Shown here: in pieces, positions 35,274 through 44,793 of the stretch
Layout of the letters: every line of letters begins with the position of its first letter
How positions within the stretch are numbered: position 1 is the first letter of the stretch
NCBI RefSeq assembly: GCF_003697845.1
Contig: NZ_RDQE01000003.1
Coordinates: 266,464-330,463 of the forward strand
Source: Halobellus captivus
Lineage (GTDB): Archaea; Halobacteriota; Halobacteria; Halobacteriales; Haloferacaceae
DNA: 64,000 bases
Direction of reading: 5' to 3'
Notes under the pieces: model-generated
What the model was told of the DNA's origin: nothing
What the model saw: only the letters and a program-made list of their open reading frames with translations
The model's database searches: none
Made by a program: the position numbers and the translations under genes

Positions 35274-37204
35274 TTCAGATACACCCACCAGATCCCAGCC
35301 GTAACGATCACCAGCAAGAGACCGAGGATGACCATCTCCACCGGGAACTCACTACCGCCCTCGTTAGTCACCGAGAGCGCAAGCGTTTCCGGTCGCGTTG
35401 TCACCTGTTCGTCGTTTGGATCGGTATACTCACCCCCGATGGTTACCGGATATCGAGTCGGTGGTGCATCACTATCCACCTCGATATCGAACGCGACGGA
35501 GTCCGATTCACCCGGTTGGAGCGACGGAATCACAGTCGAACGAAAGTCACTCTGTATCGGTTCCTCGGCAGCGAGACGGAGATGGATATCGCGTATCTCG
35601 ACGTCCCGTTGATTGGTGACCTTCAACTCCAAGACCCCCTCTCCACCCGAAACGAACGGTGATTCGACGGTTTCTATTGCCAGTGTATCACGACGTTCTG
35701 CGACGGCGACGCGGATCCGATCGGTGGCGACCCGCTCGTCATCCGTCGACGTTCGATACCGTGTAGTTACCTCGATCTGTTGGGGGATCGCATCCATTGA
35801 TGGTGGTATCGTCCCGCTGAATTCGAATGGAGCGGAAGCGCCAGCGGGTAGGTCGCCGACGGAGTAGTTCGGGCTGCGTGGACTGAATTGTGTGTCACCA
35901 AGGTTGACGACGACACTGCTTGCGTCTGCTGGCCCGTCGTTCCGAATGACACCGCGGATCGTTTCGGATTCGCCGACCCTGAGGTTCGCTTCTTCGACCG
36001 AGATGTTGAATCGTTGGTCCTGAGCGAGATGAACGCCGAGTGATCGTTCCCCTCCAGTCATGCGAGTCCCGCTCGGATCGGTAAATTCGACGTAACTCGA
36101 CAAACTGCGGTTTCTGAACGTCGTCCCATCTCGGGTGGAGACGTCATATGTCAGTATCTTCGTTTCACCCTGACTCAGAGAATCGATATAGCCCGTGTTT
36201 TGAGAGCTACCTCCGAACGAGATATCAGATGAATCCGATTCGAGGTGGACAACCAGATCTCGGGCGGGTTCACTCCCAGTGTTTGTCACTCGGGTCGTCA
36301 GCGTTCCAGCTTCTCCGGCGCTGAAATTTGCTTCTTCGACGGAGATGCTGAACCGCTGTTCTTGAGATGGTTGGATCCCGAACGATCGGTCTTCTCCGGT
36401 CGCCCGGATCCCATCTCGATCGGTGAATTCGACGGAACCTGTAAGGCTCCGGTTCCTGAATGTCGTCCCATCCCGGACGCGTACATCGAATGTGAGTGTC
36501 GCGTTTTCGCCCTCCGCGAGAGATTCGAGGTAGCCCGTGGTTCGTGAACTGCCACCGACAGAGAGATCTGTCGATTCGGATTCGAGGTGAACGGTCAGAT
36601 CGTGGGCTGGCTCGCCGCCGACGTTCGTCACGCGGGTCGTCAGCGTTCCGGTCCCGCCGATTTGGACTGTGCTATTGACAGGGGTGAACTCGAATCGAGG
36701 ACCGGTATTGATGTCGACCTCAATCGTTTCACTGATCGACGGGGAGCGCTCCTGAACGACGCCACTTCGAGGAGAATACTGATAGGTATGTGAATACCGA
36801 ATTCGGAGGTCCACCGAATACTCTCCGGGGTTGATGTCCGCCGGCACAGTCATATCGAGAGGGACCTCTCGTACGGTTCCATCAGGAATCGTTCCGATCG
36901 ACTGTCGCTGTGTCTCAATAGTAAACGGGAGCTCGTCTCGGTTGACTACTTCAACGGTCACGCTTCGAGCGGTCGTTACCATCTCACGTTGTGCAGAAGA
37001 TCCGGAATGAACTTCTCCATCGTTTGCGATCTGAACCATTAGTGTGGAGGTATTCCCCGGATTCAACACTGGGTTGGGTGTGTACACGTCGATATCAGGC
37101 TCTCCGCGGACGTATTGAGTCTCCTCCTGACCTACACTCCCTCCAGAAAGGATCCCGAGAAAAAGAACGAATACGAGAACGACGCTGACGAGCCGTCGAA
37201 TCAT
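35270..37204 (-). CDS. secreted, C-terminally anchored Ig-like (CARDB/COG1361-type) protein (module 1)
   Basis: A 644-residue protein: signal peptide (1-25), a string of beta-sandwich domains, and a C-terminal transmembrane helix (about 622-642). Two tandem near-identical units of 114 residues start near 186 and 300 (TLTTRVTN followed by DGTTFRNRSL); the DNA repeats at 342 bp, so the duplication is recent. Further domains of the NEW3/CARDB type follow (IRGVIRNDGPADASS, LELKVTNQRDVEIRD). No enzymatic motif. It begins an operon with ATPase and ABC-2 permease genes, so it is probably the external partner of the permease, as NosD is for NosFY. Confidence 0.8.
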   Translation of the reverse strand: MIRRLVSVVLVFVLFLGILSGGSVGQEETQYVRGEPDIDVYTPNPVLNPGNTSTLMVQIANDGEVHSGSSAQREMVTTARSVTVEVVNRDELPFTIETQRQSIGTIPDGTVREVPLDMTVPADINPGEYSVDLRIRYSHTYQYSPRSGVVQERSPSISETIEVDINTGPRFEFTPVNSTVQIGGTGTLTTRVTNVGGEPAHDLTVHLESESTDLSVGGSSRTTGYLESLAEGENATLTFDVRVRDGTTFRNRSLTGSVEFTDRDGIRATGEDRSFGIQPSQEQRFSISVEEANFSAGEAGTLTTRVTNTGSEPARDLVVHLESDSSDISFGGSSQNTGYIDSLSQGETKILTYDVSTRDGTTFRNRSLSSYVEFTDPSGTRMTGGERSLGVHLAQDQRFNISVEEANLRVGESETIRGVIRNDGPADASSVVVNLGDTQFSPRSPNYSVGDLPAGASAPFEFSGTIPPSMDAIPQQIEVTTRYRTSTDDERVATDRIRVAVAERRDTLAIETVESPFVSGGEGVLELKVTNQRDVEIRDIHLRLAAEEPIQSDFRSTVIPSLQPGESDSVAFDIEVDSDAPPTRYPVTIGGEYTDPNDEQVTTRPETLALSVTNEGGSEFPVEMVILGLLLVIVTAGIWWVYLK

Positions 37205-37594
37205 CTGTATTCACCGCTCAGATAGCACGCTCCGAAACAGGAGGTCTCATCCACGATGATACGGAGGGTACTGGATTTCATACCTGCCCATTATTTTCAA
37301 CGAACATATAGATTCGACATGAGGGTTTTCGATATGAACACTATACTTCCGTACGGTTCTGATTTCGATATCGACCGATACACCACCGTTAGAGATAATG
37401 TGTGGGCGAAGTTTCTCACTGACTGATGGAAAGCCATTCGTCCATCATGGCCGGTGGCGCCCGAAGAAATTCGGTACTACAATATGTCCGAGTGTAATAT
37501 CGAAGTTGATTGGGTCGCTATGCGATCAACGTTTGCCGACGATGCTCTGGAGAGAACCCGGAATGAGTGAGAGGGACGGTTCCTACGAGTGTGA

Positions 37595-37834
37595 GGTGTA
37601 CCGCAGACTGATGGAATTCCCGATGAACGACTCCGTAGCTCGACAGATCCCGAGTCGAGTCTCGTGACGATTGACGTCGACGATACTGCGGCGACGGTCG
37701 AACAACTTGCGTTGGAGGGTATCGTTGTTCGAGCCTTGCCGCATCCGAACACGATTCGAGCGTCAGTTCATATGGTCAACACGCAGACCGAGGTTGATCG
37801 CTTGCTCACTGTGCTCGAAGCGGAGTGGGGCTGA
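37595..37834 (+). pseudogene. C-terminal fragment of a class V aminotransferase
   Basis: An open frame of 79 residues after an in-frame TGA, without a start codon. SLVTIDVDDTAATVEQLALE then GIVVRALPHPNTIRASVH and TEVDRLLTVLEAEWG is the small C-terminal domain of cysteine-desulfurase-like aminotransferases. The rest of the gene is missing. The 800 bp between the anchored protein and the SLC13 transporter otherwise hold only a 30-codon ORF near 37334 and no complete gene. Confidence 0.6.
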
Positions 37835-38022
37835 ATAGAATACTGTTCTCTACTAGTGAACCAAATCGATCTCGAGATACAGCTTCCGTGGTTACTATGA
37901 CACCTAGTGACCTCCTAGTAGGCCGAGATGCTCTCTGAGATGACATTCCCGGACATCTCCAGTGGTGTTCTCCTACAGTAACTAGAGTCGGTTTTATTTG
38001 TCATCCACGTGACGGCGACTTT

Positions 38023-39552
38023 ATGATTTCCAGACGGCGAATATCGCGGGCGGGTGTTGGCCTGTTCTTCGGTCCGTTACTGTTCGCGGGTATCTCCCTT
38101 ATCCAACCGTTCGGTCTCTCTCCAGAAGCGACGGCCGTTCTCGCAAGTACGACATGGATCATTATCTGGTGGGTCACAGAGGCCATCCCGATTCCAGTCA
38201 CGTCGCTTCTTCCCATTATCCTCTTTCCGTTGACTGGCGTGATGACCGCTGGAACTGCCACCGCACCGTACGCGGATCCGGTCGTCTTCCTTCTGCTCGG
38301 CGGATTCCTCCTCGCACTCGCAATTGAACGATGGAATCTCCACCACCGCCTCTCATTACTCATCATCTCCCTTGTCGGCACCAGTGGCAAGGGACTCGTC
38401 TTCGGGTTCATGGCCGCGACTGCGTTCCTCTCGATGTGGATCTCGAACACGGCGACGGCGATGATGATGGTCCCGATTGGGACGGCCGTTATCGTCGAGC
38501 TCACCGCGGTGGGTGGTCGTCGCACCCCGCCGCTCGACCGCGAGGATCTCGAAGAACCGAACGAGCCGATCGACGTCGACGGTGAACTCCTCCGTCAGTT
38601 CGACGACGAGTCGATCGACCTCCCGAACACGTCCTTCGGGCTCGCACTCATGTTGGCCATCGCGTACGGCGCGTCCGTTGGTGGTGCAGCAACACTCATC
38701 GGGAGTCCACCGAACGCGGTTCTCGCCGGCGTCGCGGAATCGAGCCTGGGCATGGAGATCGGGTTCCTCGACTGGATGCTCGTCGGCGTGCCGCTCGCCG
38801 GGACGTTCCTCCTGATCACGTGGGTCATGCTCGTCGGGCTGCTCCGCCCGTCGATCGAGAAGCAGCCCGGCCGGGACGACGTCATCGACGAGCAACTACA
38901 GGAGCTGGGATCGATGACGACCGGCGAACGGCGCGTGCTGGTCGTGTTCGGGCTCGTCGCCGCCGGCTGGATACTCCGGCCGTTCGTGCTCCAACCCGTG
39001 TTTCCGATGCTCACCGACGCGATGATCGCCATCATCGGAGCGATCCTCGTGTTTCTCGTCCCGGTGGACGGCGACCGGATGCTCACCTGGGAGTACACCT
39101 CCCGCGTCCCGTGGGGCGTGTTGCTGCTCCTCGGCGCAGGGTTCTCCATCGCCAGAGGGTTTCGGGAGAGCGGCCTCGACGGCGTCGTCTCGGACGCGAT
39201 CGCAGATCTCGGAATCACGGAACTCGCCGGGATGATCCTCCTCGTGGCGACGGTCGTCATCCTGTTAACGAACGTCACCTCGAACACGGCGACCGCCTCG
39301 CTGTTCATGCCGATCACGCTGAGCATCGGACTCGCCATCGGTGTAACGCCGTTAACGCTGATGGCGACGGCCGCGTTCGCTGCCTCATTCGCGTTCATGC
39401 TCCCGGTGGCGACCGCGCCAAACGCCATCGTGTTCGGCAGCGGCTATATGACGATCCCGCAGATGGCGAAAGTCGGATTCGTGATCACCGTTCCGGCTGT
39501 CCTCGTCATCTCGGCGTTTGCGATCTGGTGGATCCCGATCGTTTGGTCGTAG
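38023..39552 (+). CDS. SLC13/DASS-family sodium:anion symporter
   Basis: A 509-residue polytopic protein, about 11-12 helices. Family features: WWVTEAIPIPVTSLLPIILFP near residue 47, SMWISNTATAMMMVPI (the SNT motif of the first half, near residue 137), the glycine-rich GGAATLIGSPPNAVL, and the second-half counterpart TNVTSNTATASLFMPI. The two SNT sites bind sodium and carboxylate in VcINDY. An insertion of charged residues (about 163-200) sits between them. It should take up di- or tricarboxylates, sulfate or phosphate with sodium; the substrate cannot be told. Confidence 0.9.
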   Translation: MISRRRISRAGVGLFFGPLLFAGISLIQPFGLSPEATAVLASTTWIIIWWVTEAIPIPVTSLLPIILFPLTGVMTAGTATAPYADPVVFLLLGGFLLALAIERWNLHHRLSLLIISLVGTSGKGLVFGFMAATAFLSMWISNTATAMMMVPIGTAVIVELTAVGGRRTPPLDREDLEEPNEPIDVDGELLRQFDDESIDLPNTSFGLALMLAIAYGASVGGAATLIGSPPNAVLAGVAESSLGMEIGFLDWMLVGVPLAGTFLLITWVMLVGLLRPSIEKQPGRDDVIDEQLQELGSMTTGERRVLVVFGLVAAGWILRPFVLQPVFPMLTDAMIAIIGAILVFLVPVDGDRMLTWEYTSRVPWGVLLLLGAGFSIARGFRESGLDGVVSDAIADLGITELAGMILLVATVVILLTNVTSNTATASLFMPITLSIGLAIGVTPLTLMATAAFAASFAFMLPVATAPNAIVFGSGYMTIPQMAKVGFVITVPAVLVISAFAIWWIPIVWS

Positions 39553-39865
39553 GCCCGCCGCGGGGAACAGTCTTCCCCAAATAAATACAGAAAACGAAAC
39601 CGCTACCGGCCACTCCATCGGTGATGTCGAGCTCCTCGATGATGGACGTATTAGAGTTGAAGATGAGTGGGAATGGGAATCAAAGCCCGGAAAGGGTGAA
39701 TCAGTGGACGAAGAAGTTGACCAGTAGATCGTCTACGAAAAGCCAACCTTCGTCCAATCACGACACGACCTGTACAGATCAGATCTGAATCCGGATCTAT
39801 CACTCACTGAGAATTTAAATAGAGCCGACGGTACGTACAAGGTTCCTGTCCGTGAAAGGCAGTAC

Positions 39866-40264
39866 ATGCCACCGCACACCGACTACGCACTCGTCACCGT
39901 CCTCGAACACCTGGGCGAAGATCCGGACGCACTGAACATAGAGTGGGCCGAGTTCGTTGGCGATGCCTCGACTCTTCATACGTTCGAGGTCACGACTACG
40001 AATCCACTCGACGCGTACTTTGAGGTTCAACTCTATGACGTGGGAACGTTCGGACATGAAGTCCTTGTCAACGGCGAGCCGTTGACGGGGTTCGACCTCC
40101 CGCCCTCGGACGGCTGGCAACTGTGGATGGATGCCGTCACGGACGCGATGCTACAACAGGGCGAGAACACCGTTCAGATCGTCCGGGATGGCGAGAGCGA
40201 TGACGAATTCGCCATCGGGAACGTGGTCGTCCACTGGCGCTCGGAGAGTTCGCCTGAGAGGTGA
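39866..40264 (+). CDS. small uncharacterised haloarchaeal protein
   Basis: A 132-residue beta-rich soluble protein. VTTTNPLDAYFEVQLYDVG then HEVLVNGEPLTGFDLPPSDG looks like a jelly-roll or galactose-binding-like sandwich. No signal peptide, no catalytic motif. A TATA-like GAATTTAAATAG lies about 50 bp upstream (near 39813). From 39552 to 39865 only a 46-residue startless frame ending at 39727 (VEDEWEWESKPGKG) is visible. Confidence 0.65.
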   Translation: MPPHTDYALVTVLEHLGEDPDALNIEWAEFVGDASTLHTFEVTTTNPLDAYFEVQLYDVGTFGHEVLVNGEPLTGFDLPPSDGWQLWMDAVTDAMLQQGENTVQIVRDGESDDEFAIGNVVVHWRSESSPER

Positions 40265-40367
40265 CTAACCGAGAACTCCCTGGTTTCTATCAGAAGTGAC
40301 GTGCTCGATAGAGAGTGCGTATCGGTCACGCGGCCCCGTCCACGAACAAGAGAAGTACCGCTTCAGA

Positions 40368-40781
40368 CTACTCGTAGTAACTGACGCGCTCGACAACTTC
40401 CGCGAAGGCGACATTCTCGCGGACATCGGTAATTTCGATAGTAACACGCTCGGTTTGTTTAGTGTCGGGAACAATAACGACGAACCCACGCTCAACACGG
40501 GCGATACCGTCGCCTTGGTCACCGATGTTTTCGATTTCGACGGTGCGTTGTTCGCCCTTCTCGACAGGGGGTGTCTGTGGCGCTTGCTCCGGATCCGGGG
40601 TAGCGTCAGTGTTGGTTGCCTCGTTGGTCGCGGGTACCGGCAGAACAGCCACACGGTACGTCTCGTCCGCCTGTAGCTCACCAAGGCGGAGTTCTTGCTC
40701 CGGTACCTCAACTACATATGACCCATCACGCTCTTCGACCGTTCCCGAGAACAGACACTGAAGTTCCTCTGAAATCTCCAT
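40368..40781 (-). CDS. TRAM-domain protein
   Basis: A 137-residue protein: a short N-terminal beta part (FSGTVEERDGSYVVEVPEQE), a proline/threonine-rich linker, and a TRAM domain from about 75 to the end (IENIGDQGDGIARVERGFVV, then RVTIEITDVRENVAFAEVVE). TRAM is a beta-barrel RNA-binding fold; stand-alone archaeal TRAM proteins act as RNA chaperones with cold-shock-like roles. The extra N-terminal half resembles that of longer haloarchaeal members. Convergent with the preceding gene. Confidence 0.85.
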   Translation of the reverse strand: MEISEELQCLFSGTVEERDGSYVVEVPEQELRLGELQADETYRVAVLPVPATNEATNTDATPDPEQAPQTPPVEKGEQRTVEIENIGDQGDGIARVERGFVVIVPDTKQTERVTIEITDVRENVAFAEVVERVSYYE

Positions 40782-40835
40782 TTGAAGACCTTACACTGTA
40801 GACGCGACGAAGAGCACTTTATTCTGCTGTCTTCG

Positions 40836-40925
40836 CTACTCCGGTGCTACAACGTCCTCACACGCCGGGCACTCGGTCCACACGCCTTCGGTACCGTCGT
40901 TCTTCTTGTACACAACAGGAGGATG
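40836..40925 (-). pseudogene. zinc-ribbon micro-fragment
   Basis: A 29-codon frame after an in-frame TGA, without start: PVVYKKNDGTEGVWTECPAC, then EDVVAPE and a stop. The single CPAC knuckle suggests the end of a small zinc-ribbon protein. Too short and startless to be an intact gene. Confidence 0.25.
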
Positions 40926-41061
40926 TCATAGTACAGTTCACATACCCGCAGAATGGCGATCTATTTGAAGAGTGAGCCGAATCCGAATTGAACACTTACA
41001 GAGAATTTCAATAGAGCCAAAGGAACAGGAGTAGCGAAAGGCCCCCGCAAAGTGGAGTCTA

Positions 41062-41265
41062 CTAATCTTGCTTCCGCCACTCACCGGTCGACGGGTGGTC
41101 GTACACGGCCGTCGCAAAACGCCCCGTTCGCATGACCCAGTGCGAGCCGTTCGCTTCGAGCGCGTCCTCACAGTCGATCGCATCATGGAGGAGAGCGTCG
41201 ACATCGTCCGGGTCGAGGTCACGAACGGCGTCGGCAGCCAGCTCGCGAAGCTCCCCACGGGACAC
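41062..41265 (-). CDS. small conserved protein of unknown function
   Basis: A 67-residue protein: SRGELRELAADAVRDLDPDD, then VDALLHDAIDCEDAL, then a beta hairpin HWVMRTGRFATAVYDHPSTG. The coherent helix-hairpin pattern and conserved-looking HWVMxTGRFATAVYDHP block argue for a real gene. No function known. Divergent from the winged-helix gene at 41319. Confidence 0.55.
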   Translation of the reverse strand: MSRGELRELAADAVRDLDPDDVDALLHDAIDCEDALEANGSHWVMRTGRFATAVYDHPSTGEWRKQD

Positions 41266-41283
41266 ACCCGGGTGGGCGGCGAT

Positions 41284-41293
41284 CGTTTATACG
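41284..41293 (+). promoter_or_regulatory. TATA box of the winged-helix gene at 41319
   Basis: CGTTTATACG-like element about 27-30 bp before the ATG at 41319, which supports that codon as a leaderless start even though the downstream frame is broken. Confidence 0.45.
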
Positions 41294-41318
41294 GACAGGT
41301 TCGAGAGCCATCCGTGGG

Positions 41319-41680
41319 ATGAGACAATACAGGAGTATACCACTGAGGAGATCGACCAACGGTTCGCACTGTTAGACCAGTACGAGCGCCGATGTGTCAT
41401 TCGCTTCTTACAAGAAACCGAGACGGATCACGTGTCAATCAGCGATTTGGTGAGTCACCTCCGGAAGCAGAACCCGACGCCGGACGATCGCGACAAACTC
41501 GCCATAGCCCTCCACCACTACCACCTCCCCAAACTGGCTGTAGTAGGTGCGCTCGAGTTCGACTCCGGCTCTGGAGCTGTCCGGTACAACGGTGACGAAC
41601 TCGAGCGCACCTCGAATCGACCCCGGAGGCGTACGTTCCAGACGCCTAAAAAACGAGCACACGCTCCTGTATCCCTCTGA
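41319..41680 (+). pseudogene. haloarchaeal winged-helix (DUF7344-like) protein, frameshifted after the start codon
   Basis: The ATG at 41319 has a TATA box at leaderless distance, but its frame ends after 18 codons. Adding one G right after it (ATGGAG instead of ATGAG) gives a 120-residue protein: METIQEYTTEEIDQRFALLD, then YERRCVIRFLQE, a SISDLVSHLRKQ helix and HHYHLPKLAVVGALEFDSGS. This is the pattern of short haloarchaeal winged-helix proteins that recur near mobile regions. The basic tail is unusual. Either a decayed gene or a sequence error. Confidence 0.6.
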
Positions 41681-41958
41681 CACGCCCCCTGTCTCTCCTT
41701 GCTCATGGAAACGCCTCTCAAAACCGGCAGCGATCCCTGTAGTCAGTACACATTCTTCAGCGACCAACCGTTTCAGGCGAGAATGTGTCTGAAGAATACG
41801 ATTTCAACCGAGCCTTGAACCCCAATAATAGAGTTGATCCGGTACCGCTCTGTACAAAGTGTACAAATAGCATCAGCTCGAACGTGCAATCGTCGAAAAA
41901 TCGAAGTTGTCTCTCGCTGTGAGCGACAGGTGTGTCTCGGTATTACCCTGCAAACCGC

Positions 41959-44208
41959 TCATTTGCGGTAGCCAAGTAACCGAAGGCCGTTTAGGGAAAC
42001 GAGCACCGTGGACCCCTCGTGACCGATCACGGCCAGCGGCAAGGGGATACCTCGTAGCAGGATTGCGCCGACCATCAACGCAATCGCACCGAACGCGATA
42101 GCGAGATTGACTGAAAGTGTTCGTCGAGTTGTACGGCCTAAACCGAGGACGTAAGGGATCTTGCTGAGGTCGTCGCCCATCAATACTACGTCGGCAGTGT
42201 CGAGCGCGACGTCGGTTCCAGCGCCACCCATCGCGATGCCGAGCGTCGCGGTCGCCAATGCCGGTGCGTCGTTGACGCCGTCCCCGACCATCGCCACGTT
42301 CTCGTGCTGATCGACCAAGGATTCGATGGTTGCCACTTTCTCCTCCGGCAGCAGTTCGGCCTGCACCTCGTCGATCCCGACCTCCTCGGCGATTCGCTGT
42401 GCGACGCGCTCGTTGTCGCCTGTCAGCATGACGATGTGCTCCACGCCGAGCGAGCGGAGGTCAGCAATCATCTCCGCAGCGCCAGGGCGGACCGTGTCAG
42501 TAAACGCGAGCCACCCCAACACGGTGACCCCGTCAGTGTTCTCTCGGGCGGCGATGACGCTCGTTTTCCCCTCCGATTCTAGCGACTGGAGCCGATCCAG
42601 GCCGGGTTCGAGCCCCTCGATCGCTGCGTCTTCGAGGACAGTCCCGAAGTAACTTCGATTCCCGATGTGAATGGTGCTGTCTTCGATGTCAGCCCGGACG
42701 CCCTTCCCCGCAGCTGACTGAAAGCGCTGTGCGTTGGGAACGTCGAGTGACCGTTCTTCTGCCGTTGTCACCGTCGCACGAGCGAGGTGGTGCTCCGAGC
42801 GGGCCTGTACTGCGGCAACGAGCGCGAGCAGTCCATCGTCAGTAAGTGCCTCGTCTACTGTCTCGCGGACAATGACGTCCGTCAGCTGTGTATCACCCTG
42901 CGTGAGCGTCCCCGTCTTATCGAAGGCGACCGCGTCGATGTTCGCTGCCGTCTCGACGTGCTCGCCACCCTTGAACAGAACGCCCTGTCTCCCCGCAGAG
43001 GCGATCGCCGATAGGACGGCAGCCGGCGTCGAGATGATGACCGCACACGGCGAGGCGGCGACCATCAGGGTCATCGCGCGGTAGAACGTACTGGAGAATT
43101 CACTGCCAAGCGTCAGCGGAATCGCAATTGCGGCGAATGTAAGCCCGAACACGCCGAGGACGTACGGCTGTTCGAGCCGGTCGATGAGCCGTTGAGTTGG
43201 GGCTTTCTCACTCTGGGCGTTCTCGACCATGTTGATGAGTCGGCTGATAGCTGACTCGTGGGCCTGTCGAGTGACTTCGATCTCGAGGCTTCCGCTCTCG
43301 TTGATCGTTCCGCCGAAGACCTCGTCGCCGAGTTCCTTCGGCACGGGGACGGACTCGCCGGTGAGCGACGCCTGGTCGACTGTCCCCTCGCCGGATGTCA
43401 CGGTGCCGTCAAGCGGGATTCTGTCACCGGGGCGGACCACGAACACGTCACCGACGGCGACGTCATCGATCGGGACGGTAACCTCTTTCCCGTCGCGGAG
43501 GAGCTGCGCTTCGTCCGGCCGCATCTCGACGAGGGACTTGATCGCCCGCCGCGATCGACCGATCGCGTAGTGTTGGAGGGCGTTCGACAGCGAGAACAGG
43601 AAGAGGAGCATCGCGCCCTCGAACGGGGCTCCAATCGAGAGCGCACCGAGCGCGGCGACGATCATCAATAAGTCGATATCGACCCGATAGTCGCGAAGTG
43701 TCTCGATTGCGCCCTTGAGCCCGTACCAGCCGCCAAAGATGTACGCGACGCCGTAGCCGGCCCATATGAGGAGTGTCGGTCCGTCAAGCCATCCCGTCGT
43801 CAGGCCGGTCACCATCCCGAGCAGCGTCAGCCCAACAAACACCACCTCCCGTCGAAGTTCCGAGCGGGTGCTTTCGTCGGCCGTGTCTGACTCGGCCTTA
43901 TCCCGGATCGAGACAGCACGGTCGCGGACTGCATCTCGGATCTTGGCTTCGGATGTGACTCCCCCGTCGTAGGTAATCCGAGCTCTTCCCGTTCGGAAGG
44001 AGACCTCGACGTCGTGGACGCCGGAGAGATTCTGGAGGTGTCGCTCGAGTGCCCGCGCCCCCGCTTCGCCACGTCCTCCTCGTCGCTCAATAGAGATGGT
44101 ACAGGTAGATAGCGGAGGGGATTCAGTAACGGCCACGTTCTCTGTATCTATGGATTGCTTGGCGTTCACCTTTATGTAATGCTTGTGAGCATCCAGCCGT
44201 TCGTACAC
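41959..44208 (-). CDS. P1B-type heavy-metal ATPase (Zn/Cd/Co class)
   Basis: A 749-residue P-type ATPase. A ferredoxin-like N-terminal domain (about 34-100) resembles a heavy-metal-associated domain but lacks the CxxC pair. Then come actuator TGES (283-286), the membrane motif SPC (386-388) with STP after it, phosphorylation site DKTGT (430-434), TGDN and GDGVNDAPAL. The last helix has HEGSTVLVSLNGLRLL. SPC together with the HEG motif is the P1B-4 signature (Co, Zn, Cd efflux). The first residues up to the GTG codon for VAVTESPP may be over-called. A UspA gene lies 60 bp upstream on the same strand. Confidence 0.92.
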   Translation of the reverse strand: MYERLDAHKHYIKVNAKQSIDTENVAVTESPPLSTCTISIERRGGRGEAGARALERHLQNLSGVHDVEVSFRTGRARITYDGGVTSEAKIRDAVRDRAVSIRDKAESDTADESTRSELRREVVFVGLTLLGMVTGLTTGWLDGPTLLIWAGYGVAYIFGGWYGLKGAIETLRDYRVDIDLLMIVAALGALSIGAPFEGAMLLFLFSLSNALQHYAIGRSRRAIKSLVEMRPDEAQLLRDGKEVTVPIDDVAVGDVFVVRPGDRIPLDGTVTSGEGTVDQASLTGESVPVPKELGDEVFGGTINESGSLEIEVTRQAHESAISRLINMVENAQSEKAPTQRLIDRLEQPYVLGVFGLTFAAIAIPLTLGSEFSSTFYRAMTLMVAASPCAVIISTPAAVLSAIASAGRQGVLFKGGEHVETAANIDAVAFDKTGTLTQGDTQLTDVIVRETVDEALTDDGLLALVAAVQARSEHHLARATVTTAEERSLDVPNAQRFQSAAGKGVRADIEDSTIHIGNRSYFGTVLEDAAIEGLEPGLDRLQSLESEGKTSVIAARENTDGVTVLGWLAFTDTVRPGAAEMIADLRSLGVEHIVMLTGDNERVAQRIAEEVGIDEVQAELLPEEKVATIESLVDQHENVAMVGDGVNDAPALATATLGIAMGGAGTDVALDTADVVLMGDDLSKIPYVLGLGRTTRRTLSVNLAIAFGAIALMVGAILLRGIPLPLAVIGHEGSTVLVSLNGLRLLGYRK

Positions 44209-44268
44209 GATTTCGGATTTTCGAGCCCGTAGAGGCTACTGATATGAATCCACTCTGAGACGGTCGGG

Positions 44269-44697
44269 TCATCCGATGATCGTCACTGGAATCTGTCCCC
44301 GACGAGAGACTGTCTCGGCAACGCTGCCGAGGAACGTCCGATCAATTCCTGAGCGACCGTGACTACCCATAACGATCTGATCGATGTTATGGTCGTCAGC
44401 ATAGTCGACAATCGTGTGTGCGGGCCTGCCGACTTCCGTAACGGTATCGATGTCGCGATCGTGTTCTGCCGCGAGGTCTACGGCTGTCGTTTGGATGGTC
44501 ACTGCACGTTTCTGGGCATTCTCGTACCAGTCCTCAGCGACAGGTAAGCCGCCAGCTTCGACGTCGATTACCGAGTCGATAGGATTGATGATGTAGATCG
44601 TCGTGATAGCCGCATCCGGGAATGTCTCGATAGCGTACGTCAGCGCACGCTCGGCAAGCGGGGACCCGTCAAAAGCGACCAGAACGTTGGTTGGCAT
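44269..44697 (-). CDS. UspA-family universal stress protein
   Basis: A 142-residue protein: VLVAFDGSPLAERAL at the start, and the ATP-binding G-2x-G-9x-G(S/T) motif as IVMGSHGRSGIDRTFLGSVAE near the end. It should be an ATP-binding dimer acting in stress response. The start at 44697 gives the family N-terminus. It reads into the metal ATPase gene, so the two may be one transcription unit. Confidence 0.9.
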   Translation of the reverse strand: MPTNVLVAFDGSPLAERALTYAIETFPDAAITTIYIINPIDSVIDVEAGGLPVAEDWYENAQKRAVTIQTTAVDLAAEHDRDIDTVTEVGRPAHTIVDYADDHNIDQIVMGSHGRSGIDRTFLGSVAETVSRRGQIPVTIIG

Positions 44698-44793
44698 ATG
44701 AACCAGATTCGAGTCGACTGGAAAAGAGTGTATTGACCGAGATTCGACGGCCAAGACTACCGTTACGTAGAATCTCGGTCACAAAGTCGGTAA

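Noticed and set aside
36298..36700. Short frames antisense to the CARDB-type gene at 35270
   Set aside because: Arise from the internal 342-bp repeat; no start signals or motifs.
37334..37426. 30-codon ORF starting MNTILPYGSDFD
   Set aside because: Too short, no clear promoter and no recognisable family; possibly another fragment.
39590..39727. Startless 46-residue frame after the SLC13 gene (VEDEWEWESKPGKG)
   Set aside because: Acidic and plausible as a fragment, but no start, promoter or family; only mentioned in a neighbouring entry.
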